This document shows positions 38,408 to 47,459 of a stretch of 64,000 nt of DNA, piece after piece (positions within the stretch are counted from its first letter, which is position 1; each line of letters opens with the position of its first letter). The stretch is from NCBI RefSeq assembly GCF_030695035.1, contig NZ_JAUYTT010000012.1:124001-188000 (forward strand), read 5' to 3'. The position numbers and the translations under genes are program-made. The DNA comes from Frigidibacter sp. (lineage in GTDB: Bacteria; Pseudomonadota; Alphaproteobacteria; Rhodobacterales; Rhodobacteraceae). The notes beneath the pieces were generated by a model. That model did no database searches. It was given only the letters and a program-made list of their open reading frames with translations, and had not been told where the DNA came from.

Positions 38408-39057
38408 GTCAGGCGCAGCTCCTCGGCATAGCTTTCGCCGATCATCAGATAGCCCATCTCCTCCAGCGACTGGTCGGGGGTGTATTCGTCCAGCGCCGCC
38501 GCCAGCGCCTTTTGCGCCGCCGACAGGTCCGGCTCGAACACCTGCGCGGAGCAGTCGCTGCGCCCCGTGATGACCGGAGTGCCGATGATGGAATAGGCGG
38601 TGTAATAGCCCGGATCAAACGGCTTGAGCACCAGCGGCCCCGTGGCCGGGTCCACCGGCACCGCCAGCCTGCGCACATGGGTCGAGATCAGGTGCCCGTC
38701 CTTCCAGTCCGAGGTCCAGTCCTGCGGGCCGGGCACCAGCTCCAACTTCTCGGTCCCGCGGCTGATCTGGAAATCGCCGAGGAAATCCGCGCCCCATTCC
38801 ATGTCGAATCCCTGCAGCGGCTGCATCTCGGCCTCGGACAAGGCGCCGTCGCCGTCCTTGTCATAGCCGCCATCGGTGACGCTCATCAGCGTGGTCAGCT
38901 CGTCATAGATCCAGGTGATCCGCACCGCGGCCAGACGGCCCTCGGCGTCGAAGATCGCCTCCAGCTCGGTATCTACGAACATGTGGGGGTGGGCGGATGC
39001 CGGCGTGGCCAGCGCCAGAAATGCCGCCGCCGCGAGTGTTGCCCGAGCCATTGTCAT
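38395..39057 (-). CDS. DUF1007 periplasmic protein with EF-hand-like loop
   Basis: This 220-residue protein has a signal peptide at residues 1-22 (cleavage after ASA), so it is periplasmic. The mature start HPHMFVDTELEAIFD has the HPH-x5-E metal-site pattern of DUF1007. An EF-hand-like loop DKDGDGALSEAE is present at about 66-77. DUF1007 genes usually sit beside NicO transporters, as here, and the protein probably delivers or binds the metal. The true start is ATG 39057; a TTG-started extension to 39117 is not used. Confidence 0.87.
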   Translation of the reverse strand: MTMARATLAAAAFLALATPASAHPHMFVDTELEAIFDAEGRLAAVRITWIYDELTTLMSVTDGGYDKDGDGALSEAEMQPLQGFDMEWGADFLGDFQISRGTEKLELVPGPQDWTSDWKDGHLISTHVRRLAVPVDPATGPLVLKPFDPGYYTAYSIIGTPVITGRSDCSAQVFEPDLSAAQKALAAALDEYTPDQSLEEMGYLMIGESYAEELRLTCGG

Positions 39058-39146
39058 CGTGAACCATCCCTGTCCTGCGCTGCGCCGGGCATAGCAAATC
39101 CTGCGGCGGGGTTCCAATCACGGTTGCCAAATCGGCGGGCGCCGTC

Positions 39147-39357
39147 CCGGCGCGATCAGGCGGCTTGCCGGTGGCAAGCCGACCGCGTCGGTTGCCCGGA
39201 GGCGCAAGCCGCAGGGCAAGGGGCGGAGACATAGGCTCTAAGGGTTCCAAATTCTGATGGGTCCGCCCGGATGGGCACGAATGTGCCCGCCCCCCGCAGG
39301 GCGGGCACAGCAGAATTTCACGGGCGGCCGAAATTCTGCACGGCCACCGTCGCGCCT
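39147..39357. repeat. Dispersed structured repeat family A, copy 1
   Basis: About 211 non-coding bases nearly identical in layout to 47239-47448. Hairpins in order: GGCTTGCC-GGT-GGCAAGCC (39162-39180), TTGCCC/GGGCAA, TGTGCCCGCC/GGCGGGCACA, and CAGAATTTC/GAAATTCTG. An upstream AAATTCTG can also pair with the same CAGAATTT. It fills the gap between the DUF1007 gene and the methyltransferase gene, both on the minus strand. Confidence 0.85.
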
Positions 39358-39393
39358 TCCGATCCAGACGTCAGCGCCCGGCCTTCGCCAGCC

Positions 39394-39999
39394 TCAAGCC
39401 CCCGGTTTCCGCGCCACAAAGTCGATCAGGCCCGAGCGACCGCGATGGCCCGACCCCTCGGCCAGGTCGGCGTCATAATCCGCCTCATGCAGGATCTCGA
39501 ACCCGGCAAAAGCCTCGCGCAGCAGGTCCAGTGTCCAGAGATTCGCCTGCTGCGGCGGCCCGCCGGTACCATAGCCCACCTGCCGAGGCGCGTAGCCGTG
39601 CAGGAGGAGCAGCCCGCCCGGCTTCAGCGCGCGGGCCATCCCGGCGAAGACCTGCGCCCGCAAGGCGGGCGGCGCGAACTGGATGAATACCCCCAGCACC
39701 ACGTCGAAAGGCGCCGCGTCCCAGTCCCAATCGGCAATGTCGGCATGGTGCAGATCGAGGCTCACCCCCCGCTCTGCCGCCAGCCGCCGCGCCTTGCCAA
39801 GCCCAGTGCCCGACCCGTCGAAGGCGGTGACCCGCGCGCCCTGCTCGGCGAGGAACACTGCGTTGCGGCCCTCGCCCTCGGCCACCGACAGCACCCGCTT
39901 GCCCGGCGCGATCCGCCAGGCCTGCCGCGCCACGAAGCCCGCGGGGGCGCTTCCGAAGACATAACCGTCCTGCGCGAAACGTGCGTCCCAATCCGCCAT
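39394..39999 (-). CDS. Class I SAM-dependent methyltransferase (TehB-like)
   Basis: This 201-residue methyltransferase starts MADWDARFAQDGYVFG, has the SAM motif RVLSVAEGEGRNAVFLAEQGARVTAFDGS with the acidic residue after the second strand, and FDVVLGVFIQFAPP as motif II. The small size and order match the TehB/thiopurine-type group, which methylate tellurite, thiols or other small molecules. The substrate is unknown. It is transcribed divergently from the GST gene, with 132 bases between. Confidence 0.85.
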   Translation of the reverse strand: MADWDARFAQDGYVFGSAPAGFVARQAWRIAPGKRVLSVAEGEGRNAVFLAEQGARVTAFDGSGTGLGKARRLAAERGVSLDLHHADIADWDWDAAPFDVVLGVFIQFAPPALRAQVFAGMARALKPGGLLLLHGYAPRQVGYGTGGPPQQANLWTLDLLREAFAGFEILHEADYDADLAEGSGHRGRSGLIDFVARKPGA

Positions 40000-40131
40000 G
40001 TCCGGCCTCCCCTATTGCAGGGAAACAGGTGGCGCGCGCGGCAGCCGAGGTCAAGCGCCCATGGAATCCGCTTTCCCGGCGCGCGGGCCGCTTGTAGCGT
40101 CCGGCCATCGCAGCACTGGCAGGAGCGACAC

Positions 40132-40785
40132 ATGCTCACGATCTACGGCATCTACAAATCCCGCGCGACGCGCACCTTCTGGCTGATCAATGAGCTGGGA
40201 CTCGAGGCCCGGCACGTCCCCGTCGTCCAGAAATACAAGCTGGCCGATCCGCTGGCGGCGGATGCGCCGATGAACACCGGCTCGCCCGAGTTCCTGAAGC
40301 TGAGCCCCGCCGGGACCATCCCCTGCATGGAGGATGACGGGCTGGTGCTGCACGAATCGCTGGCGATCAACCTGTATCTGGCGCGAAAGGCAGGCGGCCC
40401 GCTGGCCCCGGCCGATCTGGCGGAAGAAGCGCAGATGATGAACTGGGCGCTTTATGCCGCGACCAGCATCGAGGGCCCGGCGCTGGACATCAGCTTCACC
40501 TATGCCGAGGGCAAGCAGGACGACCCGGTGGGCCATGCGGTGGTTGCGGCGGCGGCCGACAAGCTGCGCCGCCCGTTTGCGGTGCTGGAGGCGCATCTGG
40601 CGGGGACCGGCTTCATGGTGGGCGGCCGCTTCACTGTGGCGGACATCAACACCGCCGAATGCGTGCGCTACGCCCAGGCCCATGCCCCGCTGCTGGCCGA
40701 GTTCCCGGCGCTGAAGGGCTGGCTGGAGGCCTGCCAGGCGCGGCCGGCGTTCAAGGCGATGTGGGCGGCGCGCGCGGCGGAGTAG
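40132..40785 (+). CDS. Glutathione S-transferase
   Basis: This 217-residue protein has a thioredoxin-like N-terminal domain (SRATRTFWLINELGLEARHVPV) with the glutathione-binding SPAGTIPCMEDDGLVLHESLAIN, where the E-S pair binds the gamma-glutamyl group. The helical C-terminal domain has GGRFTVADINTAECVRYAQ, the N-capping box and hydrophobic staple. It should conjugate or reduce electrophiles with glutathione. The ATG follows AGGAGCGACAC. Repeat family B starts 23 bases behind it. Confidence 0.9.
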   Translation: MLTIYGIYKSRATRTFWLINELGLEARHVPVVQKYKLADPLAADAPMNTGSPEFLKLSPAGTIPCMEDDGLVLHESLAINLYLARKAGGPLAPADLAEEAQMMNWALYAATSIEGPALDISFTYAEGKQDDPVGHAVVAAAADKLRRPFAVLEAHLAGTGFMVGGRFTVADINTAECVRYAQAHAPLLAEFPALKGWLEACQARPAFKAMWAARAAE

Positions 40786-40808
40786 GGCCGCAAGTTCGGG
40801 CGGGACAA

Positions 40809-41007
40809 GGCGAGGCACTGCCTCGCCCCCGCCCGTGCGGGACCTGTCATTCAGCGCCGCTGGCCACGCGAAACCGACTGAGGCCAGCGCCCGACCTGGC
40901 GGGCGAGAAGCGCCCGCCGGGGGCGGGGCGGGCGCTGGCCGGGCCCTTTGGGGCCCGTCCGGTGAAAGGGCAAAGCGCAGCGCGTGGCGAAGGCGATGGC
41001 CTTCGCC
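40809..41007 (+). repeat. Dispersed structured repeat family B, copy 1 (upstream of parE)
   Basis: This 199-base non-coding element has five perfect stems: GGCGAGGCA-C-TGCCTCGCC (40809-40827), GGCCAGCGCCC pairing with GGGCGCTGGCC (40882-40892 with 40930-40940), enclosing GGCGGGCG-AGAAG-CGCCCGCC (40898-40918), then GGGCCC-TTTG-GGGCCC (40941-40956) and GGCGAAGGC-GATG-GCCTTCGCC (40986-41007). An inverted copy of the same length is at 51167-51365. parE starts 192 bases after it. Confidence 0.88.
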
Positions 41008-41199
41008 AGAGCAAGCGCAGGCGGTTGCCAATGGACATTGGCGCGAGCCGGAAATCTACCCGGCCCCTCCCCGCCATGGATCGCTCCCACCCATCTCCCC
41101 CACCCTCCCTTGCCCCGCCCGGAGCCGCATGGTCTAATCGCCCCCAACCAAAACACCCGAGCAGCCCCCAAAACCCCGCTTAACCGCAAACGAGGCCCC

Positions 41200-43152
41200 A
41201 TGAACGACCTGCTTTCCGGTCAGCCCGAAACCTATGACGCCTCCTCGATCGAGGTGCTGGAAGGGCTGGAGCCGGTGCGCAAGCGCCCCGGCATGTATAT
41301 CGGCGGCACGGATGAGCGGGCCCTGCACCATCTGGTCGCCGAGGTGCTCGACAACTCGATGGACGAGGCGGTGGCGGGCCATGCCAGCCGTATCGAGGTG
41401 GAGCTGCATGCCGACAACTCGGTGACCGTGCGCGACAATGGCCGCGGCATCCCGGTCGACCCGCACCCCAAATTCCCCGGCAAGTCGGCGCTGGAGGTGA
41501 TCCTCTGCACCCTCCACGCGGGCGGCAAGTTCTCGGGCAAGGCCTATCAGACCTCGGGCGGCCTGCACGGTGTCGGTGCCTCGGTGGTGAACGCCCTCTC
41601 CGATCACATGCGGGTCGAGGTGGCACGCAACCGCGAGCTTTACGTGCAGGAGTTTTCGCGCGGCATCCCGCAGGGCCCGGTGCAGAAGGTCGGCCCCGCC
41701 CCGAACCGGCGCGGCACGACCGTGACCTTCCACCCGGATGCCGAGATCTTCGGGTCCTTGCAGATGAAACCGGCGCGGCTGCTGAAGATGGCGCGCTCGA
41801 AGGCTTACCTGTTCTCGGGCGTCGAGATCCGCTGGAAAAGCGCCGTCAACGACGGCGAGACCCCGCTTGAGGCGACCTTCCACTTCCCCGGCGGGCTTGG
41901 CGACTATCTCGGCGACCAGCTCGCCGGCAGCACCACCTATGCCGAGAAGCCCTTTGCCGGGAAGGTGCAGTTCCAGGACAAGTTCGGCGTGCCGGGCAGC
42001 GCGGAATGGGCGATCAACTGGACGCCCGCGCGGGATGGCTTCCTGCAATCCTATTGCAACACCGTGCCCACCCCCGAGGGCGGCACCCATGAATCCGGCT
42101 TCTGGTCCGCGATCCTCAAGGGCATCCGCGCCTATGGCGAGCTGGTCAAGAACCGCAAGGCCGCCGACATCACCCGCGAGGATATGCTGGCGGGCGGCTG
42201 CGCCCTCATCTCCGTCTTCATCCGCGAGCCGCAATTCGTCGGCCAGACCAAGGACCGGCTGGCGACCGAGGAGGCTGCGAAATGGGTCGAGGCCGCGGTG
42301 CGCGACCATTTCGACAACTGGCTGGCCGCGAACACCAAGGCGGCGGGGGCAATCCTCGACTTCCTGGTGCTGCGGGCAGAAGAACGGCTGCGGCGCCGGC
42401 AGGAAAAGGAAACGCAGCGCAAATCGGCCACCAAGAAGCTGCGCCTGCCCGGCAAGCTGGTCGATTGCTCGGCCAGCAACCGCGCGGGGACCGAGCTGTT
42501 CATCGTCGAGGGCGATAGCGCCGGCGGCAGCGCCAAGATGGCGCGCGACCGCACCAAGCAGGCGCTGCTGCCGCTGCGCGGCAAGATCCTCAACGTGCTC
42601 GGCGCCGCCAGCGCCAAGATGGGCGCCAACCAGGAGATCAATGACCTCTGCCAGGCGCTTGGCGTGACCATGGGCACCCGCTTCAACGTCGATGACCTGC
42701 GCTATGACAAGATCATCATCATGACCGATGCCGATGTCGACGGCGCCCATATCGCCAGCCTGCTGATGACCTTCTTCTTCACCCAGATGCGGCCGATGAT
42801 CGACAAGGGGCACCTCTACCTCGCCTGCCCGCCGCTCTACCGCCTGACCCAGGGCGCGCGGCGGATCTATGTCTCGGACGATGCCGAGAAAGAGCGGATG
42901 ATGGCCAAGGGCCTCGGCGGCAAGGGCAAGATCGACGTGCAGCGTTTCAAAGGCCTTGGCGAGATGGACGCCAAGGACCTGAAGGACACCACGATGAACC
43001 CGCTGACCCGCAAGCTGATCCGCGTCAGCATCGACGAGGACGAACCGGGGGATACGAGCGACCTCGTGGAGCGGCTTATGGGCAAGAAGCCGGAGCTGCG
43101 GTTCCAGTATATCCAGGAGAATGCGCGGTTTGTGGAAGAGCTGGATGTGTAA
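41200..43152 (+). CDS. parE: DNA topoisomerase IV subunit B
   Basis: This 650-residue ATPase subunit of topoisomerase IV separates linked chromosomes together with ParC. The GHKL ATP site is visible: EVLDNSMDEAV, DNGRGIPVDPH, and QTSGGLHGVGASVVNALS. The TOPRIM part has FIVEGDSAGGSA and DADVDGAHIASLLMTFF. The length of 650 fits ParE (GyrB would be about 800 here), as does the C-terminus RFQYIQENARFVEELDV. ATG 41200 is used; a long upstream extension runs through the repeat and is not protein-like. parC is not in the window. Confidence 0.93.
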   Translation: MNDLLSGQPETYDASSIEVLEGLEPVRKRPGMYIGGTDERALHHLVAEVLDNSMDEAVAGHASRIEVELHADNSVTVRDNGRGIPVDPHPKFPGKSALEVILCTLHAGGKFSGKAYQTSGGLHGVGASVVNALSDHMRVEVARNRELYVQEFSRGIPQGPVQKVGPAPNRRGTTVTFHPDAEIFGSLQMKPARLLKMARSKAYLFSGVEIRWKSAVNDGETPLEATFHFPGGLGDYLGDQLAGSTTYAEKPFAGKVQFQDKFGVPGSAEWAINWTPARDGFLQSYCNTVPTPEGGTHESGFWSAILKGIRAYGELVKNRKAADITREDMLAGGCALISVFIREPQFVGQTKDRLATEEAAKWVEAAVRDHFDNWLAANTKAAGAILDFLVLRAEERLRRRQEKETQRKSATKKLRLPGKLVDCSASNRAGTELFIVEGDSAGGSAKMARDRTKQALLPLRGKILNVLGAASAKMGANQEINDLCQALGVTMGTRFNVDDLRYDKIIIMTDADVDGAHIASLLMTFFFTQMRPMIDKGHLYLACPPLYRLTQGARRIYVSDDAEKERMMAKGLGGKGKIDVQRFKGLGEMDAKDLKDTTMNPLTRKLIRVSIDEDEPGDTSDLVERLMGKKPELRFQYIQENARFVEELDV

Positions 43153-43158
43153 GCAGGG

Positions 43159-43186
43159 TTGACCTGTCGCCGGGCGCTCTTACCTT
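43159..43186 (+). promoter_or_regulatory. Candidate promoter of the chaC-like gene
   Basis: TTGACC (43159-43164) and TACCTT (43181-43186), 16 bases apart, lie just after the parE stop and 60 bases before the next start. The match is moderate and the assignment is tentative. Confidence 0.3.
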
Positions 43187-43246
43187 GGACCCGAGGCCGC
43201 CGCGAACCGGCCTCGCGCCCCTGCCCCAAAGCACAGCGAACGCCCC

Positions 43247-44005
43247 ATGCCTGACTCCTCCCAGCCGCTCCGCGCCCCCGCGCGGCGCGTGTTTCATCCG
43301 ATCACCCGGCCGATGACGCTGACGCCCGAGCAGGTGCAGCGCACCCGGCGCGAGGTTCCGGACCCCGGGCCGGATCCCAGCTTCACCCTGCTGACCGATG
43401 ACGACTATGCCCGGATGGCGGACGGGATCCTGCAGGGCCACAAGGGCCCGCTCTGGGTCTTCGCCTATGGCTCGCTGATCTGGAACCCGGGCTTTGCCGT
43501 GGGCCGGATCCGCCCCGCCGTGGCGCATGGCTGGCATCGCAGCTTCTGCCTTGAGCTGACCAGCTGGCGCGGCTCGCCCGAGATCCCGGGGCTGATGATG
43601 GCGCTGGAGCGGGGCGGCTCGACCACCGGCCTGCTGATGGAGATCGCGCCGGGGCAGGAGGCGGAGGGGCTGGACGCTCTGCTGCGCCGCGAGATGCCGG
43701 CGCGCGAACATGCCGATATGGCGCGCTGGATCAAGACCCGCTCGGACGGGGACGAGGTCCGGGCGCTGACCTTCTGGGCCGGGCCGAAGGGGCCGATCGT
43801 CACCTCCGGCCTGGCGCCCGAGACGGTGGCCTGGCGGCTGGCCCATGCCTGCGGACATGCCGGGTCGGGGGCGGAATACCTCTACAGCACCGTCGCCAAG
43901 ATGGACGAATACGGCCTGCGGGATAAGAACCTGTGGCACCTGCAGCATCTGGTGGCGGAAGAGGTGGCGCGGTGGGGGGAGGCGGGCTCGGACCCCGTCT
44001 CCTAG
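43247..44005 (+). CDS. chaC: Gamma-glutamylcyclotransferase of the ChaC family
   Basis: This 252-residue protein breaks glutathione into 5-oxoproline and Cys-Gly. The substrate loop WVFAYGSLIWNPGF at about 68-81 is the ChaC hallmark. A catalytic Glu is expected in the block MALERGGSTTGLLMEI, and YLYSTVAKMDEYGLRDKNLW is the family end. The first 60 residues are an extra region with basic and proline-rich character. It stands alone behind parE and ends in a strong terminator. Confidence 0.9.
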   Translation: MPDSSQPLRAPARRVFHPITRPMTLTPEQVQRTRREVPDPGPDPSFTLLTDDDYARMADGILQGHKGPLWVFAYGSLIWNPGFAVGRIRPAVAHGWHRSFCLELTSWRGSPEIPGLMMALERGGSTTGLLMEIAPGQEAEGLDALLRREMPAREHADMARWIKTRSDGDEVRALTFWAGPKGPIVTSGLAPETVAWRLAHACGHAGSGAEYLYSTVAKMDEYGLRDKNLWHLQHLVAEEVARWGEAGSDPVS

Positions 44006-44006
44006 G

Positions 44007-44057
44007 CCTTCTTTCTTGCCCGGAATCAAGGCGCTTCAGCGCCGCCGTTCAGCGCCC
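44007..44057 (+). repeat. Dispersed repeat family C, copy 1
   Basis: This 51-base stretch, CCTTCTTTCTTGCCCGGAAT and the following CAAGGCGCTTCAGCGCCGCC plus CAGCGCCC, recurs with few changes at 56447-56496. It has a short palindrome GGCGCT-TC-AGCGCC. It begins two bases after the chaC stop. Confidence 0.75.
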
Positions 44058-44084
44058 GTCCGCCCCCTCGGGCGGGCGCTTCTT
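44052..44084 (+). terminator. Terminator of the chaC-like gene
   Basis: GCGCCCGTCCG and CGGGCGGGCGC (44052-44062, 44069-44079) form an 11-pair stem with one G-U wobble and a CCCCCT loop, followed by TTCTT. It overlaps the end of repeat C. Confidence 0.65.
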
Positions 44085-44203
44085 GACCGTTGCGCCTAGA
44101 ACGCCGGTGGAGGTGGCCGTACCATAAAGCGCCTAGAACCGCCGTTGCTCGCCCACCCGGCGGACGGGCACTCCCCTCTGCCTGTGCGCTCCAACCAGAT
44201 CCC

Positions 44204-45100
44204 TCATCTCGCCACCCGTGACCCACTCGCCAATATCGCCGCAACGATGATGATCCCGCCCCCCAGCACCGCCAGTGTCTGCGGAAACGCAGCAAACAAG
44301 GCGATGTCGAGCAGCATCGCCCAGATCAGCGCCGTGTATTCGAACGGCCCCAGCAGGGACACGGGCGCGCGGGCGATGGCTTCGGTCGCGGCGATATGGC
44401 CGACGCCTCCCAACAGGCCAGCCCCGATCAGGTAGGCCCATGTCTCCGCCTCCGGCATCGTCCAGCCGAAGGGCAGCGAGGTCAGCGCGATCCCGGCGCA
44501 GGTGAGGCCGAAGTAGAAGGCGATGGCCGAGGAGGTCTCGGTCACCGTCATCCGCTTGATGAAGATGCGCAGGACCGACATCGAGAGCGCATATCCCAGC
44601 CCGCCCGCGACGCCGAGAAGGAAGCCGCTGTCCGCTCCGGGGGCCGAAAGGTCGGGGCCGAGCAGCACCAGAACGCCCACGAACCCCAGCCCCACGCAAA
44701 GCAGGATGCGCGGCGTGATCCGCTCGCGCAGCATCAGGCCCGCCAGTGGCAAGGTGATCAGCGGCACGAGGAAGCTCAGCGCCGTGGCATTGGCCAGCGA
44801 CAGGTATTTGAACGACACGAAGGAGCAGACCATCGTGACGAAGCCAAGCCCGCTGCGCAGGAGATGCGCCCGGGGCCGGCTGGTGCGCAGACCGCCGGGG
44901 AAGTCGTGCCGCAGCGCGAGGAAGACGACGATGGGCAGCAGCGAGACGGCCGAGCGCCAGAAGATCACCTGCCCCAGCTCTACCTGCGCGGCGGCCATCT
45001 TCACGCAGGCCGACATCGCCACCATCAGTCCGGCGGCGGCAACGCGCAGCAGGATGCCGGCAAGCTGGGTGGACCGCTCACTTGTGGCAAGGTCGGCCAT
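44204..45100 (-). CDS. DMT-superfamily (EamA) transporter
   Basis: This 298-residue membrane protein has ten hydrophobic helices in two EamA repeats. The first repeat contains FWRSAVSLLPIVVFLALRHDFP and YLSLANATALSFLVPLITLPLAGLMLRERITPR, with the family's L-x-E-R loop. The second ends FEYTALIWAMLLDIALFAAFPQTLAVLGGGIII. It exports or imports an unknown metabolite. It lies downstream of lolD on the same strand, with 63 bases between, and may be read from the same promoter. Confidence 0.88.
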   Translation of the reverse strand: MADLATSERSTQLAGILLRVAAAGLMVAMSACVKMAAAQVELGQVIFWRSAVSLLPIVVFLALRHDFPGGLRTSRPRAHLLRSGLGFVTMVCSFVSFKYLSLANATALSFLVPLITLPLAGLMLRERITPRILLCVGLGFVGVLVLLGPDLSAPGADSGFLLGVAGGLGYALSMSVLRIFIKRMTVTETSSAIAFYFGLTCAGIALTSLPFGWTMPEAETWAYLIGAGLLGGVGHIAATEAIARAPVSLLGPFEYTALIWAMLLDIALFAAFPQTLAVLGGGIIIVAAILASGSRVAR

Positions 45101-45163
45101 CAGCGGGGGATTCTGGAAGGTTCGTGCATTTCGGTGCCGTTCGAGGACGGGGTGGAAGCCGCG

Positions 45164-45844
45164 TCAGACAACCACACGCCCCGCATCCAGCCGCACCACC
45201 CGGTCCATCCGCGCCGCGAGCTCGAGGTTGTGCGTGGCGATCAGCGCCGAAAGGCCGGTGGCCCGCACCAGCTCCATCAGCGCGCCGAAGACCCGGTCCG
45301 AGGTGCCGGGGTCGAGGTTGCCGGTCGGCTCATCCGCCAGCAGCAGCGAGGGCGCATTGGCCAGCGCGCGGCAGAAGGCCACCCGCTGCTGCTCGCCGCC
45401 CGACAGGGCCGCGGGGCGGTGGTCCGCGCGGGGCAGAATGCCGACACGGTCCAGAAGGTCACGCGCCCGCGCCTCGGCCTCGGCGCGGGGAATGCCGTTT
45501 GCCAGCTGCGGCAGCACGATATTCTCGGCGGCGGTGAACTCGGGCAGCAGGTGGTGGAACTGGTAGACGAAGCCGACCTTGCGGCGGCGCACCTCGGTGC
45601 GGCGGCGGTCGCCGAGGCCGGCCATCGCCTCGCCCTCGATCGCCACGGTGCCGGCATCCGGCGTATCCAGCAGCCCCGCGATATGCAGCAGCGTCGATTT
45701 CCCGGCGCCCGAGGGCGCGACCAGCGCCACCACCTCGCCGCGCGCGACCGTCAGGTCCACGCCGCGCAGCACCGCCACTTCCGACGGCTTGCCGCGGTTG
45801 TAGACCTTCTCCAGCCCCACCAGATCCAGCACCGTTTCACTCAT
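45164..45844 (-). CDS. lolD: Lipoprotein-releasing ABC transporter ATP-binding protein LolD
   Basis: This 226-residue ATPase has Walker [10 protein letters not shown], the lolD motif [19 protein letters not shown] with the Q-x-H-x-LL-x-E-F pattern typical of LolD, signature [15 protein letters not shown], and Walker [13 protein letters not shown]. It drives release of lipoproteins from the inner membrane to the carrier LolA. It overlaps the permease gene by eight bases. Confidence 0.94.
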   Translation of the reverse strand: MSETVLDLVGLEKVYNRGKPSEVAVLRGVDLTVARGEVVALVAPSGAGKSTLLHIAGLLDTPDAGTVAIEGEAMAGLGDRRRTEVRRRKVGFVYQFHHLLPEFTAAENIVLPQLANGIPRAEAEARARDLLDRVGILPRADHRPAALSGGEQQRVAFCRALANAPSLLLADEPTGNLDPGTSDRVFGALMELVRATGLSALIATHNLELAARMDRVVRLDAGRVVV

Positions 45845-47123
45845 AGCGCAGGGCCTCCACCGGGTTCATCCGGGCGGCACGGCGCGCGGGAAAGATCGTG
45901 ACGACGAAGGACAGCGCCAGCGACAGCCCCGCCGCCTTCAGCACATCGGCGAGTTGCAGCTTGGCCGGCAGGTTGTAGATGCCGCGGATCGACGGGTCCC
46001 AGACCCCGCCCCCGGCGACATAGTTGACGAAGGAGAAGATCGGGTCGATCCAGAGCGCGAAGAGGCAGCCGAGGATCACCCCCATCGCCGTGCCGATCAC
46101 GCCGGTGAAGGTGCCGCAGAGGAAAAACACCCGCAGCACCGAGCCTTCGGTCAGCCCCATGGTGCGCAGGATGCCGATGTCGCGGCCCTTGTTCTTGACC
46201 AGCATGATCAGCCCCGAGGTGATGTTCATCGCCGCGATCAGCACCAGGATCGACAGGATGATGAACATCACGTTGTCCTCGACATCCAGCGCGCGCAGGA
46301 AACTGCCGGAACTGTCGCGCCAGGTCCAGATATAGGCCTGCGGACCCGCAGCCATCAGCAGGGGCACGGTCAGCCGGTCCACCTGTTCGGGGTCCTCGAC
46401 CATCACCTCGATCTCATCCGCCACGCCCTCGCGGTTGAAATAGCTCTGCGCTTCGGCGAAGGGCATGTAGATGCGGGTGCGGTCGATGTCATAGCGGCCT
46501 GCCGTGAAGATATAGACGACGTCATAGGCATTCACCCGGGCAGAGGTGCCGAATGCGGTGCGCGCGCCATTGGGCTGGATCAGGCGGATGCGGTCGCCAA
46601 GGGCCACCCCCAGCTCCTGCGCCATGACCGAGCCGATGGCGATGCCCTCATCGAACCGGGCAATGTCGCCCTGCGAGGTTTCAGGATCGGCGACGCGGCG
46701 GATGGCGGCCAGGTCTTCGGCGCTGAGGCCATAGACATCGGCAGCAGCGGCCCGATCCCCGGCGCTCGCCATCGCCTGCCCGCGCACCTGCGGCGCGGCG
46801 CTGGTCACGCCGGGCACTTCGGCCAGCCGCGCCGTCATCGCCTCGTAGTCGGCAATGGTGCGTATGGTGGCCCCGGTCTCGGTGGTGACGGGCGCGGAGT
46901 AGACGGTGACATGGGCATTGGCGCCGAGGATGGTATCGACGAACTCCGCCCGGAAGCCCGCGCGCACCGACAGCGTGGCGATCAGCGCGAAAACGGCGAG
47001 GGTGATGCCGATCAGGCTGATCCAGGTCATCACCGACACCCCGCCCTCGGCACGGCGGGCGCGCAGATAGCGCCAGGCGATCATGAATTCGAACGGTGCA
47101 AACGGGGCGGTGCGGCTGGCCAT
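45837..47123 (-). CDS. lolC: Lipoprotein-releasing ABC transporter permease LolC/LolE
   Basis: This 428-residue permease has four transmembrane segments: one near residues 25-50 after [18 protein letters not shown], and three near the end (about 285-425). The large periplasmic domain between them binds lipoproteins. FEFxIAxRYLRARR and the ending [10 protein letters not shown] are the family marks. Most alphaproteobacteria have one LolC/E-type permease that acts as a homodimer (LolF-like); here too a single gene stands before lolD. Confidence 0.92.
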   Translation of the reverse strand: MASRTAPFAPFEFMIAWRYLRARRAEGGVSVMTWISLIGITLAVFALIATLSVRAGFRAEFVDTILGANAHVTVYSAPVTTETGATIRTIADYEAMTARLAEVPGVTSAAPQVRGQAMASAGDRAAAADVYGLSAEDLAAIRRVADPETSQGDIARFDEGIAIGSVMAQELGVALGDRIRLIQPNGARTAFGTSARVNAYDVVYIFTAGRYDIDRTRIYMPFAEAQSYFNREGVADEIEVMVEDPEQVDRLTVPLLMAAGPQAYIWTWRDSSGSFLRALDVEDNVMFIILSILVLIAAMNITSGLIMLVKNKGRDIGILRTMGLTEGSVLRVFFLCGTFTGVIGTAMGVILGCLFALWIDPIFSFVNYVAGGGVWDPSIRGIYNLPAKLQLADVLKAAGLSLALSFVVTIFPARRAARMNPVEALRYE

Positions 47124-47238
47124 GACGGGCTCCCTTGATCGGCCGGCACCGTGGCGGCGCGGGGGGGAAAGGTCAAGGCGGTGGCGCGGGGTGGTGGGGG
47201 TGGCTCACCAAAGGATGATGGGGGTGCGGGGCCCGTTT

Positions 47239-47448
47239 CCGGCGCGATCAGGGGACTTGCCAGTGGCAAGTCACCCGCGACGGTTGCCCGAAGGCGCAAG
47301 CCGCAGGGCAAGGGGGGGTGGGGCTTGGTCCGAAGGGTGCCAAATTCTGAGGTGACCGCCCCGGTGGGCACGTATGTGCCCGCCAAGGGGGGGCGGGCAC
47401 ATCAGAATTTCGTCGACGGCCGAAATTCTGGAAGGGAACCGTCGCGCC
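47239..47448. repeat. Dispersed structured repeat family A, copy 2
   Basis: This 210-base non-coding element corresponds to 39147-39357 in the same orientation. The first hairpin is GACTTGCC-AGT-GGCAAGTC (47254-47272). Compared with copy 1, both members of one base pair are changed (G-C to A-T). The later stems TGTGCCCGCC/GGCGGGCACA and CAGAATTTCG/CGAAATTCTG are conserved. It ends 11 bases from the end of the next minus-strand gene. Confidence 0.85.
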
Positions 47449-47459
47449 GCAGTTTTCGA

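Noticed and set aside
41200-43152. Assignment as gyrB
   Set aside because: The length of 650 residues and the C-terminal sequence fit ParE; GyrB of this group is about 800 residues.
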